NCBI GenBank assembly: GCA_022799175.1
Contig: JAAWNY010000010.1
Location: forward strand, 1-60,927
Length of the DNA: 60,927 nt
Direction: 5' to 3'
Source of the DNA: Lachnospiraceae bacterium
GTDB lineage: Bacteria > Bacillota > Clostridia > Lachnospirales > Lachnospiraceae
Position numbers and translations under genes: made by a program
The notes under the pieces: model-generated
The model's input: the letters and a program-made list of their open reading frames with translations, nothing else
Database searches by the model: none
What the model was told of the DNA's origin: nothing
Shown: positions 54,060 through 60,927 of the stretch, piece by piece
How positions within the stretch are numbered: position 1 is the first letter of the stretch
Layout: each line of letters opens with the position of its first letter

Positions 54060-54617
54060 ATGATTTCAGCAGGTGATTTTAGAAACGGTATTACTTTGGA
54101 GATTGACGGTTCCGTATATCAAATTGTTGAGTTTCAGCATGTAAAGCCAGGTAAGGGAGCCGCTTTTGTCCGGACAAAAATTAAGAATGTTATGACAGGT
54201 TCCGTTGTGGAACGGACTTTCCGTCCGACCGAGAAGTTTCCGGCAGCAAGGATTGATCGTGTGGACATGCAATATCTGTATGCGGACGGAGATTTGTTCA
54301 ATTTCATGAATATGGATAACTATGAGCAGGTGGCACTGGCACAAGATGTGATCGGTGATGCGCTGAAGTTTGTAAAAGAAAATGAGACGGTGAAAGTTTG
54401 TTCTTATAATGGAAAGGTGTTTTCTGTAGAGCCGCCACTGTTTGTGGAACTGGAGATCACCAATACCGAGCCAGGATTTAAAGGTGATACGGCTCAAGGC
54501 GCAACGAAGCCGGCTACCGTGGAAACCGGGGCCACGGTATATGTTCCGCTGTTTGTAGATAATGGTGATAAAATTAAGATTGATACTCGTACGGGTGAGT
54601 ATCTGTCCAGAGCATAA
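54060..54617 (+). CDS. efp: Elongation factor P
   Basis: EF-P rescues ribosomes stalled at polyproline stretches. The 185 residues form the three-domain fold; the tip loop reads [13 protein letters not shown], with the lysine that is modified in many bacteria at about residue 32. The modification enzyme is not in this window. AGGAGG precedes the ATG. A terminator follows at 54710. Confidence 0.96.
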   Translation: MISAGDFRNGITLEIDGSVYQIVEFQHVKPGKGAAFVRTKIKNVMTGSVVERTFRPTEKFPAARIDRVDMQYLYADGDLFNFMNMDNYEQVALAQDVIGDALKFVKENETVKVCSYNGKVFSVEPPLFVELEITNTEPGFKGDTAQGATKPATVETGATVYVPLFVDNGDKIKIDTRTGEYLSRA

Positions 54618-54709
54618 GAACACGACAAAGTCCAAAGAGCGGTGTGGTGGCAGAGCCAGGATAGCTGCAGAATGGCTTTGAAAAGGAATGAAGAAAGAGC
54701 GAGTAAAAG

Positions 54710-54735
54710 CCAGACCTTGTAGTGTCTGGTTTTTC
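54710..54735 (+). terminator. Terminator of efp
   Basis: CCAGAC (54710-54715) pairs with GTCTGG (54724-54729), extended by flanking A and T residues, and is followed by TTTTTCTTTT. Confidence 0.75.
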
Positions 54736-54778
54736 TTTTAGAAGAGAGTAGAGGATCGCAGGGAATGGAGGAGAAATT

Positions 54779-55606
54779 ATGAGAGCAATTACAGAGATTC
54801 GAGAGGATATCGCTTCTTGTGACAAAGAGTTGGCCAGACTTCTGGCCAGGCGCATGGATTGTATCGGAGAGATCATTGATTATAAAAAGTTAAACGGAAT
54901 GCCGATTTTGCAGCCAGAACAAGAAGCCAGACAGAGAAAGTTGTGGGAAGGTATTTTGGATGGAAATCTTTATGAAGAGGAGCAATTGGAAGTATTTGAG
55001 TGTATTTTACAAATGAGTAAAAAAGTGCAGGCCAAGGCATTGTTTGCCCAGAATATTGCGTTAATTGGGTTCATGGGGGCGGGCAAGAGCACCGTATCGC
55101 ATTGTCTGAAGGATATGCTGGCGATGGAAGAGGTAGAGACAGATACGATGATTGTTGAGGCAGAGGGAATGGCGATCACTGACATTTTTGCCAAATATGG
55201 AGAACCGTATTTTCGCAATTGTGAGAGCAAGGCTATTATTGGGCTGCAAGATCGCCGACAGGTGATTATCTCCTGTGGGGGAGGCGCCGTGATGCGGGAT
55301 GAAAATGTAGAAAATTTAAAAAGGAGCAGCCGGATTGTGCTGCTGACGGCTACTCCAAAGACGATACTAGAGAGAGTAAAGGATTCAAATGAGCGACCGA
55401 TTTTAAACGGCCATATGAATGTGGAATATATTGCGGAGTTAATGGAAAAGCGTAGAAAAAAATATGAGGAAGCGGCCGACATTGTGATTGCTACCGACGG
55501 CAAAACGGTAATCGAGATTTGTGAAGAATTAGTTCAGAAATGGAACGAGATGGAGGGCGGTCAGGAAGGAAACGGAGTGATAACAGAAGCGTCTATGGAG
55601 AAATGA
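54779..55606 (+). CDS. Fused chorismate mutase / shikimate kinase
   Basis: The 275-residue protein joins two aromatic-pathway enzymes. Residues 1-88 are an AroQ-type chorismate mutase: the helix with IREDIASCDKELARLLARR, the DYKKLNGMPIL lysine and the PEQEARQRKL segment carry the expected active-site arginines, lysine and glutamate. Residues 92-270 are a shikimate kinase with Walker A GFMGAGKST (97-105), the shikimate residues in DTMIVEAEG and FRNCESKAI, SCGGGAVM and the lid NERPILNG. The tail is acidic. The two steps are not consecutive (shikimate kinase is upstream, mutase downstream of chorismate). No other aromatic gene is adjacent. Confidence 0.9.
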   Translation: MRAITEIREDIASCDKELARLLARRMDCIGEIIDYKKLNGMPILQPEQEARQRKLWEGILDGNLYEEEQLEVFECILQMSKKVQAKALFAQNIALIGFMGAGKSTVSHCLKDMLAMEEVETDTMIVEAEGMAITDIFAKYGEPYFRNCESKAIIGLQDRRQVIISCGGGAVMRDENVENLKRSSRIVLLTATPKTILERVKDSNERPILNGHMNVEYIAELMEKRRKKYEEAADIVIATDGKTVIEICEELVQKWNEMEGGQEGNGVITEASMEK

Positions 55607-55637
55607 AAAATCAGTAACAAACAGGATAGAAGGAGAA

Positions 55638-57473
55638 ATGAACGTGAAGAAAATTCTTGATTTGATTTCGGCTCAAATGGAAGAAGCATTTTTGGCATGT
55701 GGTTATGAGACGCGTTATGCGAAGGTGGTGATTTCTAATCGGCCCGATCTGTGTGAGTACCAGTGTAATGGAGCGATGGCCGCCGCCAAGGTTTATCGAA
55801 AAAAACCGATCGATATTGCCAATGAGGTGGTGACAGCTTTAAACGAAATGGCTGAGACAAAACATATATTCTCAGAAATCCATGCGGTAATGCCAGGATT
55901 TATCAACTTGTGTCTGGCGGGCAGATTTTTGGCAGATTATCTGAACGGAATGCAGAAGGAGAATAAACTGGGGCTTGAGGAACCCGGGCAGGGGGAGACG
56001 GTGATCGTGGATTATGGTGGGGCTAATGTGGCCAAACCGTTACATGTCGGACATTTGCGATCGGCCGTAATTGGTGAAAGCATCCGACGGATGGGAGAAT
56101 ATTTGGGTTATCACATGATCGGAGATGTGCATCTGGGAGACTGGGGTTTGCAGATGGGGTTGATCATCGAAGAACTGCGGGAGAGGAAGCCGGAGTTGGG
56201 GTATTTTCAGGAAAATTATGAGGGAGAATATCCGGATAAGGCACCCTTTACGATCGGAGAGCTGGAAGATATTTATCCTAGCGCCAGTGCAAAATCAAAG
56301 AAAGAAGAAAGCTTCAAAGAGCGAGCACAACAGGCGACGCTTAAGCTGCAAGGCGGTTATGCGCCGTATGTCGCGATTTGGAAGCACATTATGGCGGTTT
56401 CTCTGGCGGATCTTAAGAAAAATTACGGGAACTTGGATGTGCATTTTGACTTGTGGAAAGGTGAGAGTGATGCGGGGCCTTACATTCCCTGGTTGATTCA
56501 GGATCTGCAAAAAAAGGGGTTGGCCCAGGAGAGTCAGGGAGCGTTAGTGGTAGATATCACAGAAGACAGCGATTCGAAAGAGCTGCCGCCTTGTATTGTG
56601 CAGAAATCAGACGGTGCGGCTTTGTATGCCACTACCGATTTGGGAACTATGCTGGAGCGGGAAAAACTGTATGCGCCAAAGCGCTATATTTACATTGCAG
56701 ACAAACGGCAGGAGTTGCATTATACTCAAATTTTTCGGGTGGCAAAGAAAGCTGGTTATGTTTCGGAAAAGACTCCGATGGATTATATTGGTTTTGGAAC
56801 AATGAACGGTAAGGATGGAAAGCCTTTTAAGACCCGGGATGGCGGAGTCATGCGTTTGGAGCAGCTGATTGCTGATATTGAGGCGGCAGTTTATGGCAGG
56901 ATACGGGAGAATCGGGAAGTCTTAGAAATGTCAGAGAACGAGGCGGAAGAAGGGATAAAGGCAGAGCAAATGACGGAAGAGGAGGCCCGGGCAACAGCAA
57001 AAATGATAGCACTGGCAGCACTCAAATATGGAGATCTTTCGAATCAGGCGGCTAAAGATTATATATTTGATCTGGAGCGATTCACCTCTTTTACCGGGAA
57101 TACGGGGCCGTATCTTCTCTACACCATTGTACGGATCCGATCAATCCTCAAGAACTATCAGGAGACTGGCGGCAGCGCTGGCAGAGCAAAGATTCTGCCG
57201 GCAACAGGGGCTGCCGAGCGATCGTTAATGCTTGTGTTGACGCGATATAATGAAGTGATGGAGATGGCATTTGCAGAGCTGGCACCTCATAAAATCTGTC
57301 AGTATGTCTATGAGTTGGCAAACGCTTTCAATGGTTTTTATCGGGATAATAAAATTCTTACACAAGAAGATAAGAGTAAGCAGGCGAGCTGGATTCAGTT
57401 GATTACGCTGGTTCGGGATGTGTTAGTGGCAGGAATTCATATTTTGGGATTTGATGCACCGGAGCGAATGTAA
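55638..57473 (+). CDS. argS: Arginine-tRNA ligase
   Basis: ArgRS charges tRNAArg. The 611-residue class I enzyme has the N-terminal additional domain (about 1-110), the HIGH signature in NVAKPLHVGHLRSAVIGES, a KFKTRDGG-like KMSKS region (GKPFKTRDGGVMRLEQL) and the helical anticodon domain ending in the FDAPERM tail, typical of the family. A short acidic insertion (near 430-455) is present. The ribosome site is AAGGAG. Confidence 0.96.
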   Translation: MNVKKILDLISAQMEEAFLACGYETRYAKVVISNRPDLCEYQCNGAMAAAKVYRKKPIDIANEVVTALNEMAETKHIFSEIHAVMPGFINLCLAGRFLADYLNGMQKENKLGLEEPGQGETVIVDYGGANVAKPLHVGHLRSAVIGESIRRMGEYLGYHMIGDVHLGDWGLQMGLIIEELRERKPELGYFQENYEGEYPDKAPFTIGELEDIYPSASAKSKKEESFKERAQQATLKLQGGYAPYVAIWKHIMAVSLADLKKNYGNLDVHFDLWKGESDAGPYIPWLIQDLQKKGLAQESQGALVVDITEDSDSKELPPCIVQKSDGAALYATTDLGTMLEREKLYAPKRYIYIADKRQELHYTQIFRVAKKAGYVSEKTPMDYIGFGTMNGKDGKPFKTRDGGVMRLEQLIADIEAAVYGRIRENREVLEMSENEAEEGIKAEQMTEEEARATAKMIALAALKYGDLSNQAAKDYIFDLERFTSFTGNTGPYLLYTIVRIRSILKNYQETGGSAGRAKILPATGAAERSLMLVLTRYNEVMEMAFAELAPHKICQYVYELANAFNGFYRDNKILTQEDKSKQASWIQLITLVRDVLVAGIHILGFDAPERM

Positions 57474-57497
57474 ACAATAGCAGGTGAAAGGAGCATT

Positions 57498-59477
57498 TTG
57501 ATGGCTTTATACGATTATAGCGGTGCTCTGCGGCAAGGGCGGAAGCGGTATCAGGAAGCAGTATCCAAGGGGCAGTATCCTTACTTGCCGGTGTTAGATG
57601 ATATCCTGGCAAATACAGATATTGTGTCAGAGGTGAATCTAGGAGTGATCGATATTCCGCTAGAGCGGGTGGTGGGAACAAAAACGCAGGGGCGGACACA
57701 GGCATTTGCCAGCAATTTTATGCCTCTTTTGGGAGAACGGTCGGAGTTTGGGGCTAAGTGGGCATATCTTTATGACCATCAGATTGAAGAAGGGATTCAC
57801 GATCCGATCCTCGCTTATGAGTTTATGAATCGTTTCTATGTTCAGGAAGGGAATAAGCGGGTTAGTGTATTGAAATATGTGCACGCTTACAGCATTGCAG
57901 CATCTGTGATACGATTGATTCCACGGCGCAGCGATGATCGGGATACCAAACTGTACTACGAATTTCTGGACTTTTATCAGGTTTCCTTTAATTGTGATGT
58001 CTGGTTCAGCAGAGAGGGGAGTTATAAACGGCTTTTAGAAGCTATGGGAAAGAGGACAGATGAAGTCTGGTCCGAGGATGAGAGGCAATATTTTAAGGCT
58101 GCTTATGACCGGTTTTCTAAAGTTTTTTATCATGAGCGTACCGAAGAAATGGAATTGACGGCATCGGATGCCTTTCTAAAATATGTGGAATTTTTTAGTT
58201 ATGAGGTGGCGAAGGAACGGACTGCCGATCAGATGAAAAGGGATTTGCTCCGGATTTGGGATGAATTGCTTTTAATCTCCCGTGGTAGTGAGATTGCTTT
58301 GGTAGAAAAGCCAGAGGTGAAGGAAAGCTCGTCCCCGAAGCTTTTGAATTGGCTCATTCCAGGTACAATTGTGGAACCAGAGATGTTAAAGCCCGCTTTC
58401 ATCTATCTGAAGCGTAAGGAGAGTTCTAGCTGGGTTTATGCTCATGAATTGGGACGGATGGATTTGGAGCAACGCTTTGGAGGGAGGATGGAGACTCGAT
58501 CTTATGAGGATGTGGATACCGAAGAGATGCTTTTGCAGACTATCGATGCGGCGGTGGCTGAGGGATGCAATGTGATCTTTACCGTGGCTCCACAGATGGC
58601 GGCAGGCAGTGTCAAGGCGGCCATCAAGTATCCAAAGCTGAGAATTTTTAACTGCTCGGTTAATATGTCTTATTCTTCTATCCGTACTTATTATGCCCGC
58701 ATGTATGAGCCGAAGTTTTTGATGGGTGCACTGGCAGCAGCGATGAGCGAACAAGAGAAATTGGGTTATCTGGCGGATTATCCGATCTATGGCATGGTAT
58801 CCAACATCAATGCTTTTGCCATGGGAGCACGGATGATCAATCCACGGGCAAAGATCTATCTGAAATGGACAGGTCTCAGTGAACATCACTGCCGGAAGGA
58901 GTTAGAAGAGGAAGGAATTACTCATATTTCTGGTGAAGATCTGATCGCGCCGAGTAAAGCATCTCGAGAGTTTGGTCTATACTGTAAGGCGCCAGATGGG
59001 ACGGTTGAGAACCTTGCCACCTCACTGGTAAACTGGGGGGGATTCTATGAACAGATTGTGAATCAGATTTGCCGGGGAGATCAGGAGGATAAAAACCTGA
59101 AGGGAAAGAAGGCAATCAATTACTGGTGGGGAATGTCTGCCGATGTGATCGATGTAATTTGCTCAAAGAACCTTCCTTCTAGTACTCAGCGCCTGATTGA
59201 TTTTCTTCGGTGGTCGATTCGCTGTGGTTCTTTTCACCCGTTTGACGGAAAGATTTATGCCCAAAAGGGGCAGATTATCGGCGGGGAAGGACGTGGTTTG
59301 ACACCAGAAGAGATCATTCGTATGGGCTGGTTGTGCGACAATGTGGTTGGCCAAATTCCGGCGATTGAGTTGTTTAAACCGGAAGCCCAGGCAATGATTC
59401 GTGCGAATGGCGTCAAGGCGGAGGAGACAGGTACGGAGGAGAAAAAAAGTGAAAATTCTGGTGCTGGCAGACTGTGA
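57498..59477 (+). CDS. Cytoplasmic BMP (PnrA-like) domain protein with ParB-like N-terminus
   Basis: The 659-residue protein has no signal peptide or membrane segment. Residues about 110-150 (VQEGNKRVSVLKYV...) resemble the nucleotide-binding loop of ParB-like domains. From about residue 296 the sequence follows the BMP/PnrA nucleoside-binding fold, with YEPKFLMGALAAAMSEQEKLG and NAFAMGARMINPRAKIYL. BMP proteins are normally secreted lipoproteins feeding ABC transporters; this one should be cytoplasmic, so a sensor or regulatory role is an inference. A metallophosphoesterase gene overlaps its end by 29 bp, so the two are probably cotranslated. Ligand unknown. Confidence 0.75.
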   Translation: MMALYDYSGALRQGRKRYQEAVSKGQYPYLPVLDDILANTDIVSEVNLGVIDIPLERVVGTKTQGRTQAFASNFMPLLGERSEFGAKWAYLYDHQIEEGIHDPILAYEFMNRFYVQEGNKRVSVLKYVHAYSIAASVIRLIPRRSDDRDTKLYYEFLDFYQVSFNCDVWFSREGSYKRLLEAMGKRTDEVWSEDERQYFKAAYDRFSKVFYHERTEEMELTASDAFLKYVEFFSYEVAKERTADQMKRDLLRIWDELLLISRGSEIALVEKPEVKESSSPKLLNWLIPGTIVEPEMLKPAFIYLKRKESSSWVYAHELGRMDLEQRFGGRMETRSYEDVDTEEMLLQTIDAAVAEGCNVIFTVAPQMAAGSVKAAIKYPKLRIFNCSVNMSYSSIRTYYARMYEPKFLMGALAAAMSEQEKLGYLADYPIYGMVSNINAFAMGARMINPRAKIYLKWTGLSEHHCRKELEEEGITHISGEDLIAPSKASREFGLYCKAPDGTVENLATSLVNWGGFYEQIVNQICRGDQEDKNLKGKKAINYWWGMSADVIDVICSKNLPSSTQRLIDFLRWSIRCGSFHPFDGKIYAQKGQIIGGEGRGLTPEEIIRMGWLCDNVVGQIPAIELFKPEAQAMIRANGVKAEETGTEEKKSENSGAGRL

Positions 59478-60081
59478 ATCAAAATCATTATATGAATATT
59501 TTACACCGGAGAAAATTTCTGGGGTGGATTTGATCCTAGCTTGTGGAGATCTAAAACAGAATTATCTGGATTTCTTTGCCAGTATGTCCAGCGCGCCGGT
59601 ATTGTTTGTTATGGGAAATCACGATGAGCCTTACAACAAGAACGCCTATGGTGGATGTGTTTGCATTGAGGATGATATTTTTGTGTTTCGAGGGATTCGG
59701 ATCCTGGGATTGGGCGGTTCCATGCGCTATCTACCCCAGGCAGAGAATCAATATACGGAACGCGAAATGCGTCGGCGAATTCGCCGATTGTGGTGGAAGC
59801 TGAAATGGAATAAGGGGTTCGACATTTTAGTTGCTCACGCGCCGGCGGCGGGGATCAATGATTTAGAGGATTTGCCTCACCGGGGATTTGTCTGTTTTGG
59901 GGAACTGATTGAACGCTATCGACCAAAACTGTTTGTCCATGGACATGTGCATGCCAATTATGGAACAGGATTTAAGCGTGTAGATCAGATCGGTGAGACG
60001 ATGGTAATTAATGCCTATGATTATTATATCCTTGAGCTGCCGGAAGAGGGAGAACAGGGTAAGAGGAAAGCAGCCGAATAA
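59449..60081 (+). CDS. Metallophosphoesterase family protein
   Basis: The 210-residue protein is a calcineurin-like phosphoesterase. Motifs GDLKQNY, MGNHDEP, VAHAPAAG and HGHVHANYG are complete, but the first motif, normally DxH, reads DCE (LADCES), which removes one metal ligand histidine. The substrate is unknown. GTG 59449 follows ACGGAGGAG at 59433-59441; the open frame reaches further back inside the preceding gene. It is probably coupled to the BMP-domain gene. Confidence 0.85.
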   Translation: MKILVLADCESKSLYEYFTPEKISGVDLILACGDLKQNYLDFFASMSSAPVLFVMGNHDEPYNKNAYGGCVCIEDDIFVFRGIRILGLGGSMRYLPQAENQYTEREMRRRIRRLWWKLKWNKGFDILVAHAPAAGINDLEDLPHRGFVCFGELIERYRPKLFVHGHVHANYGTGFKRVDQIGETMVINAYDYYILELPEEGEQGKRKAAE

Positions 60082-60113
60082 GAATGTAGTATACTTGCAT
60101 GATGGTAGAGGAA

Positions 60114-60162
60114 GAGACGGGAAAGGAAATGGTCGAAGACCTTTCCACCCGTCTCTTTTTTT
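60114..60162 (+). terminator. Terminator of the BMP/metallophosphoesterase operon
   Basis: GAGACGGG (60114-60121) pairs with CCCGTCTC (60148-60155), with a second inner stem (GGTC/GACC and AAAGG/CCTTT), then seven thymines. It lies between convergent genes. Confidence 0.85.
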
Positions 60163-60197
60163 CAGGGATATCCAGAAAATGATTTCTATTTTTTGTT

Positions 60198-60927
60198 TTA
60201 TACACATTCCAATATGTTTTTCTGTGCCGTTGCCAACATCAATTTAATTCGGTTTAGCTGATTTACTTCACTGGCGCCAGGATCATAATCCACAGCGATA
60301 ATATTGGCGCCGGGATGTCTGCGTCGTAATTCTTTGATTACGCCTTTGCCAACGATATGGTTTGGCAGACAGCCGAACGGCTGGGTACATATAATATTTT
60401 TTACATTACTGTGAATGAGTTCCAGCATTTCTCCGGTTAAGAACCAACCTTCACCAGTTTGATTGCCAAGAGATACGAAATCTTTGGCCATATGAGCCAG
60501 GTCACGGATGTGGGATGGCGGGGTGAAATGTTTACTTTTTTCCAGTTCTCGACGGGCGGTTCTGCGAAGAAACTCCAGCAGAGAGATCCCCAGATTGCAA
60601 AGCCAGGCCGAGGACTGTTTTCCTCCTAAATGTTCTGCCTTAAAGTTGCTATTGTAGAAGCAGTAGAGCAGAAAATCCATTAAATCTGGCATGACAGCTT
60701 CCGCGCCTTCGGCTTCCAAAAGTTCTACGATATGATTGTTTGCCAAAGGCGAAAATTTCACCAGAATCTCTCCTACAATACCAACTTTTGGTTTTTCGAC
60801 GTATAAGCGGGGAAGCGTGTCAAAATCCCGAATGATACCTCGAATATTCCGACCAAAGACCATCATGTTGGCAGCTTTGGTGGAAAGGCTGCGGATGCAG
60901 CGGGCTTTCCATTTCTCATGAAGAGCA
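60198..60927 (-). CDS. 2-hydroxyacyl-CoA dehydratase activator-like protein, partial (N-terminus beyond the window)
   Basis: The frame is open from the stop at 60198 to the right edge, so this is the C-terminal part of a larger protein; the ATG at 60866 is internal. The visible 240 residues match the C-terminal region of large activator proteins (BcrAD/BadFG plus DUF2229 type, usually above 1300 residues), with KVGIVGEILVKFSPLANN, GEGWFLTGEMLELIHS and the iron-sulfur-binding CTQPFGCLPNHIVGKGV segment, RRRHPGANIIAVDYDPGASEVNQ. Such proteins are linked to radical dehydration of 2-hydroxyacyl-CoA; which substrate is unknown. Full identification needs the missing N-terminus. Confidence 0.85.
   Translation of the reverse strand, partial: ALHEKWKARCIRSLSTKAANMMVFGRNIRGIIRDFDTLPRLYVEKPKVGIVGEILVKFSPLANNHIVELLEAEGAEAVMPDLMDFLLYCFYNSNFKAEHLGGKQSSAWLCNLGISLLEFLRRTARRELEKSKHFTPPSHIRDLAHMAKDFVSLGNQTGEGWFLTGEMLELIHSNVKNIICTQPFGCLPNHIVGKGVIKELRRRHPGANIIAVDYDPGASEVNQLNRIKLMLATAQKNILECV

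Noticed and set aside
54066-54635. 189-codon open frame antisense to efp
   Set aside because: Mirror of the efp frame with unlikely composition.
1-60927. CRISPR arrays, prophage or integrative elements
   Set aside because: No regularly spaced direct repeats, integrase, transposase or phage structural genes; the repeats found are isolated palindromes.

Overview
The window looks like a chromosomal segment of a monoderm, anaerobic Clostridia, most likely a Lachnospiraceae. This rests on gene order and content, not on any marker RNA: the block priA-def-fmt-zinc peptidase-rsmB-rlmN-prpC-prkC-rsgA-rpe-thiN is the classical Firmicutes order, and fhs, a type III pantothenate kinase, RqcH, a PASTA kinase, an LTA-synthase-type sulfatase and a 2-hydroxyacyl-CoA dehydratase activator fit the same group. 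Most genes have strong AGGAGG-type ribosome binding sites. I see no tRNA, rRNA, CRISPR array, transposase or prophage gene. Nearly everything is housekeeping; the unusual material lies in the 41-60 kb part and in the intergenic spacers.

Layout. 0.2-6.7 kb: coaX diverging from coaBC, an esterase-like hydrolase, release factor 3, a YqeY protein and a PepV-type dipeptidase. 6.9-17.4 kb: an NSS transporter diverging from a LysR regulator, a small export protein, an LTA-synthase-like enzyme, O-acetylhomoserine sulfhydrylase, cardiolipin synthase, a 57-residue YjfB-family gene, fructokinase and mannose-6-phosphate isomerase. 17.4-28.3 kb: a TepA/ClpP-like protease next to FtsK/SpoIIIE, then fhs, murE, murF and priA. 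28.5-38.3 kb: the tightly packed def-to-thiN operon, with several ATGA stop/start overlaps, that handles N-terminal formylation, rRNA methylation, Ser/Thr phosphorylation and ribosome assembly. 38.4-44.3 kb: an ECF S component, serS, two membrane proteins, rqcH and a small conserved protein.

44.5-48.4 kb is a possible envelope/cytoskeleton module: a bactofilin, a membrane-anchored NlpC/P60 hydrolase and, from its own strong promoter, a 751-residue FtsA-like protein ending in what look like two ubiquitin-like domains. 48.4-53.3 kb is a cobalamin-riboswitch operon: a lipoprotein CbiK cobaltochelatase, a lipoprotein substrate-binding protein, a FecCD/BtuC permease and an ATPase with an extra C-terminal domain. 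This is the best candidate for an incompletely described system: a tetrapyrrole chelatase placed outside the membrane beside an importer. 53.6-60.9 kb: a candidate C-rich small RNA, efp, a chorismate mutase-shikimate kinase fusion, argS, a BMP-like protein without a signal peptide carrying a ParB-like N-terminal motif, a metallophosphoesterase, and the C-terminal part of a 2-hydroxyacyl-CoA dehydratase activator running off the right edge.

Several spacers hold long near-perfect palindromes (around 25-158, 6773-6906, 15069-15154, 28304-28418 and 41992-42110). Some share sequence with each other and seem to belong to an interspersed palindromic repeat family that may also serve as bidirectional terminators.
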